Shown: positions 15,393 to 25,047, counted from the stretch's first letter. The stretch: DNA of 64,000 nucleotides from CAVRJC01 sp963721435 (GCA_963721435.1 CAVRJC010000006.1:248001-312000), one strand, 5' to 3'. The notes: a model not told the origin generated them from the sequence alone. Program-made: numbers and translations.

Positions 15393-18142
15393 GTGGCGGA
15401 GCTTCCGTCGGGGACGATCACGTTCTTCTTCACGGACATCGAGAGCTCCACGCGTCTGTGGCAGGAACATCCCGAAGCGATGAAGGCCGCGTTGGCGCGC
15501 CACGACGAGATCGTGCGCGACGCGGTTGAAGGCCGCGGTGGGTATGTGGTGAAGACCACGGGCGATGGGTTCCATGCGGCGTTCGCTGCGGCGCACGACG
15601 CGATCGACGCGGCGGTCGCCGGTCAACTCGCGCTGGCGCAGGAGCCCTGGGGTGCGACCGGTCCGTTGCGGGTGCGAATGGGGATCCACACCGGCCCGGC
15701 GGAGCTTCGCGACGGTGACTACTACGGCACCGCGGTGAACCGTGCGGCGCGGTTGATGTCGGTGGCGCACGGCGGTCAGATCGTGATGTCGGGAGCAGTG
15801 GAGCAGTTGAGCCGCGACTCGCTGCCTGCGGTGGTGACGCTTGCCGATCTGGGGGAGCTTCGTCTGCGTGATCTGGGCCGGCAGGAGCACGTGTTCCAGG
15901 TGTTGCATCCGGAGCTCCCCGCCGAGTTCCCTGCCCTGAGCTCGGTGGAGACGCTCTCCGAGCAATCTTCCGCAGCAGTTGACGACGTTCATCGGTCGTG
16001 ACCGGGAGCTGGCCGAGATCGCCGAGGTACTCGACGAGGCCCGGGTGGTGACGCTAATCGGCGTCGGTGGGGTGGGCAAGACGCGTCTCGCGTTGCAGGT
16101 TGCTGCGGAGCTGTTGCCGCGGTTCAGCGCGGGCGCGTGGTTGTGTGAGCTGGGACCGTTGTCGGATGCTTCGGGGGTTGCCGATCTTGTGGCGGTGACG
16201 TTGGCGGTGCAGTCGCGCCCGGGTGAGACGGTGACCGAGAGCATCGTCGGGGTGTTGCGCGACCGTCATCTGCTGTTGGTGCTCGACAACTGTGAGCATC
16301 TCGTGGCGCCCGCGGCGCGTCTCGTCGACGCGCTTGTGCGGTCGTGTCCGGGGGTGCGGGTGCTGGCGACCAGCCGTGAGGGTTTGGGGGTGGCGGGCGA
16401 GCGTCTGATGGTGGTGCGGTCGTTGGCGATCCCCGACGACGACGCGCACGTCGACGGATTGGTGAACTGCGACGCGGTCCGGTTGTTCGTCGATCGCGCC
16501 GCCGATGCTCGGCACGGGTTCGGGGTGACGGGCGAGAACGTGTCGTCGATCGCGCAGATCTGTCGTCGTCTGGATGGGATCCCGTTGGCGATCGAGTTGG
16601 CGGCGGCGCGGACTCGCATGATGTCGCCGGCGGATATCGCCGCGTCGGCTCGACGAACGGTTCCGGTTCCTCACCGGTGGGAACCGCACCGCGGTGGAAC
16701 GCCACCAGACGCTGCGGGCCGCGGTCGACTGGTCGTACGCCCTGCTCGACACCGATGAGCAGGTGTTGCTCGACCACCTCGGGGTGTTCGCCGGGGGGTT
16801 CACCCTCGACGCCGCCGAAGCCGTCGCCGGGGACGTCGAGCCGGGCGCCGACGTGCTCGATCTGTTGGGCCAGCTCGTCGACAAGTCCCTCGTCGTCGCC
16901 GAAGAGGACCGAGGCGGCGCGAGCGGCTACCGGCTGCTCGAGACGATCCGCCAGTATGCGCTCGAACACCTCGACGCGACCGGCGTCAGCGACGTCGTGC
17001 GCCGCCGCCACGCCGAGCACTACGTCACGGTGGCACGCGACGCCGAAGCCGGCTTGTGGACGTCGACCGAGGGCGAAGCGCTGCGTACCGTCGACCGGGA
17101 GATGGCCAATCTTCGTGCCGCGTTCGACTGGGCGGTCGGGGCCGGTGACGCCGACATCGCGCTCGGGCTGGCCGTCGCGCTCGGCGGCTTCGGCACCCCC
17201 CGGCCCCGGTACACGATCGCCCGATGGCTCGCTCCGGCCGTCGACATGCCCACCGCGCACGGACATCCTCTCCGTCCCCACGCCGCGGCATGGGTCGCGC
17301 AAGGCGAATACATGATCTCGGCTTCGCTCGCCGCGTTCGCCGACCGGGTCCGGCTCATGGACGACGCGCACGAGGAAGCCGGGATCGAGCTGCTCCCTGT
17401 CGCACACCTGGTGCACGCGAACCTCGGCTGGGCGAGCGGACGACCAGACGAAGCCCTCGACCATTACACCACCGCCGTCGATCTGGCCCTCGCGGCCGGC
17501 GACCGGAGGTGGGCGATGCTCTGGAGCGGCCTGCTCGCGATATGGCTCGCCAACCGGCGCTCGATGGAGGACGCGATCGGGCGGGCCGAGCAGTCATGCG
17601 CCCTCGCGGCCGAGTTCGGATACCGCTCGCTGCTCGGAGAGAACGCGCTCGGCCTCGCGCTCAGCGACGTCGACCCCGAGCGGGCGATCCGCCACTTCGA
17701 GACGGCGTGGGAACTCGCGCGTGACCAAGGCAACGAAATGCAGCTGTTGGTATCGGGAATCTCCCTGGCCGGTCTGCTCGCAGCTCGCGGTCACCTCAGC
17801 GAGGCGCTCGACTACTACGCCGTCCTGCTCGACAACGCCATCGCGACCCGTAACCCGATGCTCGCGAGCCCCGCCTGCGACAACCTGGCCATCACACTCG
17901 CCGGCACCGACTACCCCGACGTCGCCGCCGTCCTCTTCGGCGCACTCGAGGAATGGCACACAGCACCCGCCTTTGGACGTGACCGGTACCTCGACGCGTT
18001 CGAGACGCTGCACGCACGGATGGAACCCGAAATGCTCGAACAGTGCACCGCGCACGGCGCCACCATGACCGTCGACCAGATGCTCGCATTCGCCCGCGCC
18101 GCCGTCACCCGGATCGCAACCGAAATCGCGTCGAGCCAGTAG
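15393..18142 (+). CDS. Class III nucleotide cyclase-domain / NB-ARC-like ATPase / TPR regulator, two frame changes
   Basis: Domains in order: an adenylate/guanylate cyclase homology domain (FFFTDIESSTRLWQEHPEA, KTTGDGFHAAF, GTAVNRAARLM), an ATPase with Walker A LIGVGGVGKTRLAL and Walker B LLLVLDNCEHL, and a long TPR-like helical tail from about 16.7 kb. The frame changes near 15960 (to NLPQQLTTFIGRDRE) and near 16650 (to RLDERFRFLTGGNRTAVER); conserved residues continue on both sides, so these look like single-base errors. The full product is ~915 residues. Such proteins are predicted signalling ATPases. It ends 49 bases before the island's left boundary. Confidence 0.82.
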
Positions 18143-18191
18143 GCCAACTTCGCTGCAACACCCGGCCGGCAGATCGAGACTGCACTTCTCG

Positions 18192-18242
18192 GTGCGAGCG
18201 GGGAGACTCGAACTCCCACACCTTTCGGTACCAGGACCTAAA
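18192..18242. repeat. Left attachment repeat (tRNA-Leu 3' fragment)
   Basis: These 51 bp are identical to 48628-48678, the 3' part of tRNA-Leu(UAG) from the discriminator base through the T arm, variable loop, 3' anticodon stem and into the anticodon loop. The 5' part of the tRNA is missing here; identity stops at 18243. This is the displaced att copy expected after site-specific integration into a tRNA 3' end. Confidence 0.9.
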
Positions 18243-18337
18243 ACGCCAATAAGGGATATTTCGGATACCGCTGAGTCCGTCACGTATGCTCTGACCAGGA
18301 CTTTTTCGCGTTTTGGTGTCTGTCACGTTTTCTGGGG

Positions 18338-18976
18338 TCAGCCCCCGTTTGGAGCAGTTCCGTTAGCAATTCCGTTGCGCAATTCCGGCTGCGATGACGG
18401 CGGCACCTGGCGGCCGTTCCTGCGAGAATGACACGAGTTCACTGGCTCCGGTGGGAACCGATGCAGGTCGTCGGGATCGACGTCGACGAGGGGAAACTCA
18501 GAGAGGTCTGCCGGCGGTACGACATCGCCGAGCTCGCGGTCTTCGGGTCGGTCGCGCACGGCACCGCGGGGGCCAGCAGCGACCTCGACCTGCTCTACCT
18601 GCTGGCACCGGAAGCGCGGATCGGATGGGACATCGAGAACCTCGCCGACGAGCTCTCCGCCCTCTTCGGACGTCACGTCGACCTGGTCTCGAAGCGTCAC
18701 CTCCACCGGCTGATCCGTGACGACAACGAGACCCGCCTGACGCAACGCGAGCAACGCAGCCGCGGCACGGTCCTTGCCGATACCGAGTCGCCCCGCGAGG
18801 TCGCGGACATTCGTCACCGCGACCCAACGGCCGTCGACCTCCCGGCCGACGAGCGCGAGTGTCTCGAGTACCGACCACACGACCGGCCCGAGACCTTGCC
18901 GCGCTGCGCAGGACTCGGCCGACACTTCGAGTGTCACACCGCCGGACTCGACGGCGAGCACCAGCCCGGTGATCAC
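18338..18976 (-). CDS. Winged-helix/HTH regulator, probably 3'-truncated
   Basis: The first ~85 codons (18976 down to ~18725) read as an actinobacterial mobile-element HTH protein: GLGPVVWSVLETLALVG, then TNVRDLAGRLGIGKDRAAAA and LLALRQAGLVVV. The remaining frame is antisense to the nucleotidyltransferase, so the natural C-terminus is lost. GTG 18976 overlaps the TGA of the excisionase gene upstream (GTGA), showing translational coupling. Confidence 0.55.
   Translation of the reverse strand: MITGLVLAVESGGVTLEVSAESCAARQGLGPVVWSVLETLALVGREVDGRWVAVTNVRDLAGRLGIGKDRAAAALLALRQAGLVVVTDQPVEVTLRDQVDVTSEEGGELVGEVLDVPSDPRFRCQQVEQVEVAAGPRGAVRDRPEDRELGDVVPPADLSEFPLVDVDPDDLHRFPPEPVNSCHSRRNGRQVPPSSQPELRNGIANGTAPNGG
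18355..18394. repeat. Three short direct repeats near the left att
   Basis: CAGTTCCGTTAG, CAATTCCGTTGCG and CAATTCCGGCTGCG follow each other directly. They lie ~110 bases inside the island end, where integrase or excisionase arm sites are usually found. The function is a guess from position only. Confidence 0.4.
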
Positions 18977-18988
18977 GAAGCCGGCTGA
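18428..18988 (+). CDS. MNT-type nucleotidyltransferase, C-terminus replaced
   Basis: From Met 18461 the first ~85 residues are a minimal nucleotidyltransferase: LREVCRRYDIAELAVFGSVA then GASSDLDLLYLL, with the G-S and D-x-D catalytic signature. After RHLHRLIRDD (about 18720) the expected family C-terminus does not follow; the frame runs on as the antisense of a minus-strand HTH gene. MNT proteins are often antitoxins paired with HEPN toxins; no HEPN gene is present. This looks like a rearrangement junction, and the gene is probably non-functional. Confidence 0.55.
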   Translation: MTRVHWLRWEPMQVVGIDVDEGKLREVCRRYDIAELAVFGSVAHGTAGASSDLDLLYLLAPEARIGWDIENLADELSALFGRHVDLVSKRHLHRLIRDDNETRLTQREQRSRGTVLADTESPREVADIRHRDPTAVDLPADERECLEYRPHDRPETLPRCAGLGRHFECHTAGLDGEHQPGDHEAG

Positions 18989-19188
18989 TGACCAGCAGCC
19001 GGAGCGTCGAGGAGCATCTGCAACAGGTGCTTCGGCACCACGACCCGGCGCCCCAACCGGAGGTGCGGGAGCTCACCCCGGGCGACCAGCTCGTACGCAT
19101 GCGCACACGAGATCTCCAGCAGCCGCCCGGCTTCCTCCACCGTCCACACCAACGCCACATCAGTCGTTCTTGGCTGTGTTCCGTCCAT
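18973..19188 (-). CDS. Excisionase-family helix-turn-helix protein
   Basis: A 71-residue MerR/HTH_17-type DNA-binding protein from MDGTQPRTTD: VWTVEEAGRLLEISCAHAYE then LPHLRLGRRVVVPKHLL. This is the typical pattern of Xis-like proteins of actinobacterial integrative elements. It sits near the left att repeat while the integrase is at the right end. The start was chosen because longer in-frame extensions are not family-like. Confidence 0.75.
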   Translation of the reverse strand: MDGTQPRTTDVALVWTVEEAGRLLEISCAHAYELVARGELPHLRLGRRVVVPKHLLQMLLDAPAAGHQPAS

Positions 19189-19637
19189 CACTGCCTCCTC
19201 AGTCCTGGTACCCACCCACGTGTCCCCGGCCCGGCAACCGAAAAACCCTTTTCGGATGCCCCGCGTGAGCACACTGAGGAAAAGCGCGACAAACCACCCG
19301 GACGCGACACGCACCTCACAGGCGACGACCGACGAGCCCGGAGATCGGATCGGCATGGCCGAGCAGTGACCACGCTCGAATACGTCACCACCGCACTCAT
19401 GGGCTCGGTCGAACGTCGGATCGACCGAGGGCAGGGCATCTACAGAACGCCGAGCCCGGCCATGGAGCGGCTCTCCGCGTCGTTCTGTATCCGTTTGAGT
19501 GGTGCTCGGTGCGTCAACTCATGGCGGTGCGATCGACGTTATGTCGCCGCGCCAGTGCAGATCTGTTCGTCAACGAGGCATTGCTTCCGTAGGGAGCACG
19601 GTCGCCTTCCCACGCGGTCTGAGACCTCGTACCAGAT
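19189..19637. other. Intergenic stretch, no gene recognised
   Basis: About 450 bases between the excisionase start and the left end of an insertion-sequence remnant. Short open frames exist but show no recognisable protein. It presumably holds the promoter of the excisionase-HTH operon. Confidence 0.4.
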
Positions 19638-19755
19638 CTGAGGGTCTGCCGCGGGGCTGGTTGACGTTCTTTGTGTCCGGCGTGGCCGGGCCGGAAGGAT
19701 GTCGCTATGCCGAAGAAGTATCCACTGGAGTTCAAGCGTGATGTGGCCCGGGTGC

Positions 19756-20595
19756 ATCTCGCAGCTGCTGTGGCGGCGCCGGTGGTTGTAGGCGTCGATG
19801 AACCGGGCGACCTCGCGGCGGGCCTGGTCCTTGGTGGCGAAGCGCCGGCGGGAGGAGCTCCCACTCGAGAGTGGAGTTGAAGCTCTCGGCCGCTGCGTTG
19901 TCCAGCGCCGAGCCGACCCGGCCCATCGACTGGGTCACCCGGAGCGCCGCGCAGGCCCGGGCGAAGAGGTCACCGACGTACTCGCCGCCCTTGTCGGTGT
20001 GGAACACGACACCGGCGACCTCGCCACCGCGGACAGCGGCGGCCATGCACAGGGCCGCCTTGGCGAGCGCCGAGTCGTGGTGCTCACCGAGCGCGAAGCC
20101 CGGCAACCGTCGCGACCGAGGTCCAGCACGGTCGCCAGGTAAAGCTTCCCCTCGTCGGTGGGGATCTCGGTCAGGTCCCCACACCAGCGCTGGTCGGGAG
20201 CCTCGGCGCTGAAGTCCCGCTTCACAAGGTCCGGAATCGGTGCGGCTGCCTTGTCCGGGCGGGTCAGCGAGCGGCGCTTGCGTTTCGGGCAGCGGCCCTG
20301 GAGGCCCTGGCGGGCCATCGAGGCGGCCACCGTGTTGACCGACACCTTCCAGCCGGCCTCGATCGAGGTCCTCGAACACCCGGGGAGACCCGTAGGTGCC
20401 CGGCGTGCCACCGGAGTCGTCGAAGGACGCCTTCACTGCCGCATCGAACTCGGCCGGCGCGCCTGGCGCGCCGTCGGGGGCCGATCCCTGCCACTTGTAG
20501 AACCAGCTCGCGCTGACGCCCAACCACCGACAGCACTTCGCGTGGGGAACAGCGTGCTCGGTCCTCTGGGCGGCGACGAACGATGCCACGGTCAT
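19756..20595 (-). pseudogene. IS3 type A OrfB transposase, frame-broken and 3'-truncated
   Basis: The start MTVASFVAAQRT overlaps the OrfA stop (ATGA). The DDE residues are visible in different frames: RWCGDLTEIPTDEG, FHTDKGGEY and SALDNAAAESFNS. The frame changes after SPRVFEDL, again near YLATVLDLG and once more after FNSTLEWEL. The tail VARFIDAYNHRRRHSSCEM then runs into foreign sequence. Not functional as read. Confidence 0.75.
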
Positions 20596-20882
20596 CGCGT
20601 CGCCTCCTTGACCCACAGGACCACGGATCGCTTGAGGACATCACGCTCCATCCGCAGCTCGGCGTTCTCCCGCTCGAGCTGCTGGAGACGAGCACGCTCA
20701 TCGACGGTCAGCCCTTCCTTCTCGCCACGATCGACCCGGTCCCGGTCGACCCAGTTGCCCAGCGTCCCCGGGTTGACCCCGAGGTCCCTGGCCACCTGGG
20801 CGATCGACTTGCCGGTCTCGCGCACGATCCGGACGGCCCCCTCACGGAACTCGGGGTCGTACTTCCTTCGTGTCTCTGGCAT
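20592..20882 (-). CDS. IS3 type A OrfA transposase
   Basis: 96 residues, intact: MPETRRKYDPEFREGAVRIV, then an HTH (KSIAQVARDLGVNPGTLGNW) and a leucine-zipper segment (RLQQLERENAELRMERDVLK). This matches IS3-family OrfA. An in-frame start two codons upstream is possible. It overlaps OrfB by four bases. Confidence 0.85.
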   Translation of the reverse strand: MPETRRKYDPEFREGAVRIVRETGKSIAQVARDLGVNPGTLGNWVDRDRVDRGEKEGLTVDERARLQQLERENAELRMERDVLKRSVVLWVKEATR

Positions 20883-20929
20883 CACCACTCCTCATAGGGG
20901 ATGCCTCCACGCTTCGGGGGGATGCCCGC

Positions 20930-21166
20930 GCTCAGCGTGATGATCTGACGATCGCGGAGGTCGCTGCCGATTTCGATGTGTCGGTCGAGTCGGTGCGGCG
21001 TTGGAAGCACCAAGCAGACATCGATGATGGGGTTCGTGACGGGTTGACGACCGCGGAGCAGGCCGAGGTCGTCCGGCTGCGTCGTGAGAACCGTCGCCTC
21101 GAGATGGAGAACGAGATCCTGCGCCGCGCGGCCGCGTATTTCGCGCGGGACACGCTCCCAAAATGA
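20930..21166 (+). pseudogene. IS3 type B OrfA transposase, 5' part displaced
   Basis: DDLTIAEVAADFDVSVESVRR, then LRRENRRLEMENEILRRAAA is the HTH plus coiled-coil part of an IS3 OrfA. The missing first ~16 codons lie 1.2 kb upstream at 19707-19755, on the far side of the inserted type A element. The end overlaps the OrfB start at AAAATGA. Confidence 0.75.
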
Positions 21167-21843
21167 AGTTCCCGTTGGTCCGTGATCTGGCCGCCGAGGG
21201 GTTCCCGGTGCGGTTGACCTGCGGGGTGCTCGGCTTCTCGACTCAGGCGTTCTACAAGTGGCAGGCACGCCCGTGCTCCGATCGCGACTGGGCTGACGCG
21301 TCCCGCTACCGGCCCGGCGATCCGTTGACACCGACCGGCGGCACGAAGCGCGCGCTGGTGAGCATCGCTCGACGTTGGAGTTCGCTCGATGCCGAGATCC
21401 GCGAACTCGACCGGGCGATCAAAGCGATCCTCGACACGATCGCCGCACCGCTCCTCGCACGTCACGGAATCGGCTACGAGACCGCCGGCGCGCTGCTGTG
21501 CACGGCTGGAGACAACCCCGAACGGCTCGCGACCGAAGCCAGCTTCGCGTCGCTATGTGGCACTGCACCCGTTCCCATCTCCACCGGCAACTCGAACCGA
21601 CGACGACTCAACCGAGCCGGCGACCGCAACGCCAACTCCGCGCTCTGGACCATCGTCATGGTCCGACTCCGCAGCCGCCACGCGCCCACCGTCGCCTACC
21701 TCGAACGACGCGTCGCCGAAGGCCACTCGAAACGAGACGCGATCCGCTGCCTCAAACGCTTCGTCGCACGCGAGGTCTACCTCGACATCCAAGCCATCAC
21801 CGCGTCACACACACCACGACCCGCACTCGAGATCGCCGCTTGA
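21163..21843 (+). pseudogene. Chimeric transposase: IS3 OrfB N-terminus joined to IS110 C-terminus
   Basis: The first ~45 codons (MKFPLVRDLAAEGFPVRLTC, AFYKWQARPCSDRDWADA) are an IS3 OrfB start. From about 21330 the same frame reads as the Transposase_20 part of an IS110 enzyme: LLARHGIGYETAGALLCTAG, ASFASLCGTAPVPISTG, RRRLNRAGDRNANSALW. The two parts cannot belong to one enzyme; the frame is kept by chance at a deletion or recombination joint. The missing IS110 N-terminal half may be the fragment at 26773. Confidence 0.75.
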
Positions 21844-21983
21844 CACCAAGAGGCGCATTCAGTTCTGGCGCGGCGCCGATCGCTCTTATCGGCCGTGCAT
21901 TTCACGTCACCTTTGTACATTCAAGCCAGAACGCTTTGGGGCCGATCTGAGTTGCTGGCGCTTTGCGCTACCAGGAGGTGACG

Positions 21984-22181
21984 ATGAGTCGGATAGCCCT
22001 GGAGACATGGTTGCGGGCCGAGTTCTCCGAAGATAAGCGTCGGGCGATCTTGGAGCGCGTCGTGCTCGTGGCCTTCATCGCCGTGGCTGTCGCCACGCTC
22101 GTCCTGTTCCTGCCGGGCGGTGAAGGGCCACACCGGTTCGATACGGACATGGGGAGCAGACTCAGTAACTACGGTTCATGA
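21984..22181 (+). CDS. Small single-pass membrane protein
   Basis: Start ATG 21984 is set by the strong site AGGAGGTGACG just upstream. The 65-residue product has a charged N-terminus (RIALETWLRAEFSEDKRRAI), one membrane span (VVLVAFIAVAVATLVLFL) and a short tail. It is not recognised. It may be read with the next frame if an indel separates them. Confidence 0.5.
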   Translation: MSRIALETWLRAEFSEDKRRAILERVVLVAFIAVAVATLVLFLPGGEGPHRFDTDMGSRLSNYGS

Positions 22182-22209
22182 CGCGCCTTCCCGCGGTCCT
22201 TTGTTCGGG

Positions 22210-22440
22210 ATGAGCGGCTTTGCCGTGCTGGTCGCCGTCGCCCTGGTGAGTCCAGGGCCCTCTACTTCGTTCGTCTGCAACTACCCCGGAGCTCGCCTGT
22301 GCGGGGACGGACGCCACGCCGTGGACTTCGGCGATCCGCGGGTGGTCGATTACAGCAAGTGGAAGTGCGTCCCGAATCCGCCGCCACCCGCGCCGCCGGC
22401 TGCTGAGACCGCCGCGGCCGAGATCCCGGGCGTGTCCTGA
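22210..22440 (+). CDS. Hypothetical small secreted or membrane protein
   Basis: The frame from MSGFAVLVAVALVSPGP has a hydrophobic N-terminus, two cysteines (VCNYPGARLCGDG), and a Pro/Ala-rich end (PPPPAPPAAETAAAE). No SD site is clear. It could be the continuation of the preceding small membrane gene in another frame. Low confidence. Confidence 0.35.
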   Translation: MSGFAVLVAVALVSPGPSTSFVCNYPGARLCGDGRHAVDFGDPRVVDYSKWKCVPNPPPPAPPAAETAAAEIPGVS

Positions 22441-22586
22441 CGACTTCACCTTCGGGCGGGGTTTCGTCGCGCCAGTACGGCAGCTCCTTTACTTGAAGTC
22501 ATGAGGCTGATTTCGTCGTGCGAGCCCAGTGGGCTTGTTGACGTCGTCTCAGATCTCAGATCTCGCCGCATCCCGATGCGCCCGGA

Positions 22587-23136
22587 CTAGAGAACGCGAA
22601 CCTTGATCACCGCTTCCTTCCATTGCTTCGCGATCGCGTTGATCTGCTTGATCGCCCGCATCGCCGCCCACGGGTCTGGATCTTGCGCAGCAAAGTAGAG
22701 CTCATCCCAGGCCAGCATCCGGGACTCCTGCACATCCGGACAGAACCGATCGCGGAGTTGGGCAAGTTCCCTAAGCCGCTGCGGTGTCGCAACCAAAACG
22801 AGCGACGGAACCGCGCCGAGTGCGGCCCACATCCCGGGCGATCATCAGTTCGCGCAGATCACCGCGATCCCATCCCCCATTCCACACAGCGCCGACCGCG
22901 GCACGCTCCCAACGACTCACGATCCGGTCAAGGACCTCGAGGGCTGACAATGCCGCCTGTGTATCGGCGCCTTGGGCCTCGTCGCGAAATTCTCGCCCAA
23001 ATGGCTCGTCGGTCGGCCACGTCGCAACCTTACGGCGTGCGCACCTATCGCACGACCAGCGGCAGCTGTGCTGACACCACAGTGCAGTTATGCGCTCGAT
23101 TACGAGCCGCCGCCCGGCGATGCGAGGGTGGCGCAT
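22587..23136 (-). CDS. Hypothetical protein, one frame change
   Basis: Two overlapping minus-strand frames read sensibly one after the other: EFRDEAQGADTQAALSALEV ... WDRGDLRELMIARDV (start region ~23136), then WAALGAVPSLVLVATPQRLR ... AIKQINAIAKQWKEAVIKVR ending at 22587. The join lies near 22830. The product is predicted helical, ~180 residues, and is not recognised. It follows the FtsX-ectodomain-like gene and may be part of the same minus-strand unit. Confidence 0.45.
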
Positions 23137-23922
23137 ACCTCGGTTGTGGGAGACGCGATCTTGAGGACCCCCGGCAGTTGTCCGAGGATGCGGTTCAGCT
23201 CGCCTTCCTGGTCGCGCTGGACCTCGACGCGGAACGATTCGGGCAGGTCTGATGCACTCGTTTTCCGGATGAGGTCCGGGTCATTGCGAAAGATCCGCTT
23301 GAACTGTTGGTAGGCCGCCAGCTTGTCGAGGTACTCGAACCCGACAACACCGGGACGACCTTCCAGCACGGCGCGTACCGCGGCGACCTCGCCAGGAGTC
23401 GCCGTGACGTTCATGAACGCCTCGAACGTCCTCGTCGGTGCAGCGCATAACGCCACCGCGGGCAGCCGTGCGACGTATCTCGTCCTTCGTGTTGATTACC
23501 CCGACCTTGTCGACGCCGGGCAGACGGCTGAACTTTTCGACGGCGCGCTCGCGGTCGGAGAGCCGCGCCAGCTGCAGCCGGAACGAGACGGGCAGGTCCT
23601 CGGCAGTAATCGTGCGCACGAGACCCGGGTCATTGCGGAAGATGCGCTTGAACTCGCGAAACGCGTCCTGCTTGTCGACGAAGGCATACCGTTCGACCAG
23701 CTCCGATCGCCGGACCGCACGCTCCACCGTGCGGATCTGCGCGTGCGTCGCGGCAACCGCCATGAACACCTCGGCATTGACTTTTCGGTTCGGGAGGTCT
23801 TCGACGTTGACCTCCTCCGCGTCATTGTTCGTTGCCGCGGTCGCGGAACCCAGACCGACGACCCCAACAACGACCACCAATGCCGCTATGAGTCGCACCC
23901 ACATCGCGACACTTTGCCGCAT
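23100..23922 (-). CDS. Secreted protein with two FtsX-ectodomain-like domains and no permease, one frame change
   Basis: From MRQSVAMWVRLIAALVVVVG there is a signal peptide or single anchor, then two copies of a domain that resembles the FtsX extracellular domain. Copy 1: EVFMAVAATHAQIRTVERAV, AFREFKRIFRNDPGLVR, DLPVSFRLQL. Copy 2: NVTATPGEVAAVRAVLEG, AYQQFKRIFRNDPDLIR, DLPESFRVEV. The four-helix permease of true FtsX is absent. The frame changes near 23430 between the copies. It lies directly downstream of a SecD P1-head-like gene. Likely acts outside the membrane; role unknown. Confidence 0.65.
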
Positions 23923-24062
23923 CAATCCCTCGCGCGTCACGCGTCGCGCGCCGCGCGCCGCGCTCACGCGCCGGATTGTCCGATGGGGAGACGCACAGTG
24001 CGGCAGGGATGGCGCGCTCGGCAGGGTCGATCCAGGTGCCGTCGCGCAGCGGGGATTTGGTG

Positions 24063-24894
24063 TCACGGCGATACGCGCTTGACCTTGAGCGGGGCAAAAA
24101 GGCCGCGGGAATCGATCAGCCCGGCTAACACCGATGCCTCTGTTGGACTGAACCCTCCAGAGACTTGGACGTCACCCTTGAAGGTCGGTGTCTGGAACGC
24201 GGGGTTCGACACAGCTTCGCCGTCGACGACGATCGCGATCTGGTTCTGCGGAGAGGAAGTCTCGTACAACCGCTTAGCGAGGGCATTGAACGCGGCCAAC
24301 CCCGCCTTGGTGAACTTGATGTCGATGACGCTACCGACGCCCGACTGGAAGCTCCTCTCCGCGCTTGCCACGTCCTTGCCGGTCGAGCGCGGCAGGCCCG
24401 AGCAGTAACCGCGATTGTGTATTCAGAAGGGGAAGCACGACGCAGTTGGCGGGATCGTCGTCAGAAAGGAGCGTGGTAGGGAGCTCGGGAAGCGCGTTGA
24501 TCGTCGCTGCTTCGCAGCTGCTTACCGCATCGCGGGCGGTCAGCGTGCTCGATCCCGCCGAGGCCGGCGGCAGGTTGGCGAGGACCGGACGGAATCTCAT
24601 CTCCGCAGGCGCGACGAGATCCAGTGCGACGCTCGGGTCGGTGCCGTTCGGCAAGCGCACCACGATGTCGTTGCCGCGACGCGACGCATGGGCACCATCG
24701 AGGCCGAGTCGCGTGAGCCGGGTCTTCACGAACGCCAGAAGGGTGGACGGCTCAAGTCCCTCGGCCCGATTCGTCGGCGTCAGCACGATGGTCGCTCCGC
24801 CCGAGTTAACGGTGCGCGCCGAATCCGCCACCGCGGGTGCCATGCCAAACACCATCGCTGCCACAAACGCAACCACACCGACCCGCCGCCTCAT
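24063..24894 (-). CDS. Secreted SecD P1-head-like protein without transport domain, one frame change
   Basis: The N-terminal signal segment MRRRVGVVAFVAAMVFGMAP is followed by ~250 residues that resemble the periplasmic part of SecD: TLLAFVKTRLTRLGLDGAHA, LVAPAEMRFRPVLAN, and the head subdomain SVIDIKFTKAGLAAFNALAK, VVDGEAVSNPAFQTPTFKG, VSGGFSPTEASVLAGLI. The product ends there, with none of the six SecD membrane spans. The frame changes near 24390. ATGs at 24918 and 24945 are alternative starts. It precedes the FtsX-ectodomain-like gene by ~140 bases. True protein export is unlikely; the role is unknown. Confidence 0.65.
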
Positions 24895-25047
24895 CGCACC
24901 CGCTTGTCCGGACCCCATGTCCCTGCTTATCAGCCTCATGCTCAAGCGACAATGGCCGGACAGTCACATTGGGCTATCCCGCGAAGCAAAAGGTCCTGCG
25001 CCGATCATCCCCAACTCCGCATCCGCGTCGTGCTGCATCGTCGCCGA

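Larger units (their letters stand above)
19740..20923 (-). mobile_element. IS3-family element type A, copy 1, missing its 3' end
   Basis: The right end carries ATCCCCCCGAAGCGTGGAGG (read on the minus strand), matching the left end of copy 2 at ~25478. It encodes OrfA and OrfB on the minus strand. OrfB stops matching at SSCEM, where it is joined directly to type B OrfA sequence; the last ~20 codons and the other terminal repeat are missing. It is therefore a defective copy inserted in, or recombined with, the type B element. Confidence 0.65.
19638..21296 (+). mobile_element. IS3-family element (type B) interrupted by another IS3 element
   Basis: The start of an IS3 OrfA, MPKKYPLEFKRDVARV, lies at 19707-19755 on the plus strand; its continuation DDLTIAEVAADFDVSVESVRR resumes at about 20940. 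Between them is a minus-strand IS3 element of another type (type A). OrfA ends at CCCAAAATGA where OrfB begins in another frame, as in programmed-frameshift IS3 elements. OrfB is cut after ~45 codons by joining to IS110 sequence. The left end is placed only approximately. Confidence 0.65.

Noticed and set aside
18192..18242. A second functional tRNA-Leu gene at 18.2 kb
   Set aside because: The 5' acceptor strand, D arm and 5' anticodon stem are missing; only the 3' part is present.
18428..18976. A HEPN-MNT toxin-antitoxin pair
   Set aside because: No HEPN-domain gene is present; the opposite-strand gene is an HTH protein and the MNT C-terminus is lost.
23100..24894. True ftsX and secD genes
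   Set aside because: Neither has the membrane permease or transport spans; only extracytoplasmic domains are present and no ftsE or secF is adjacent.
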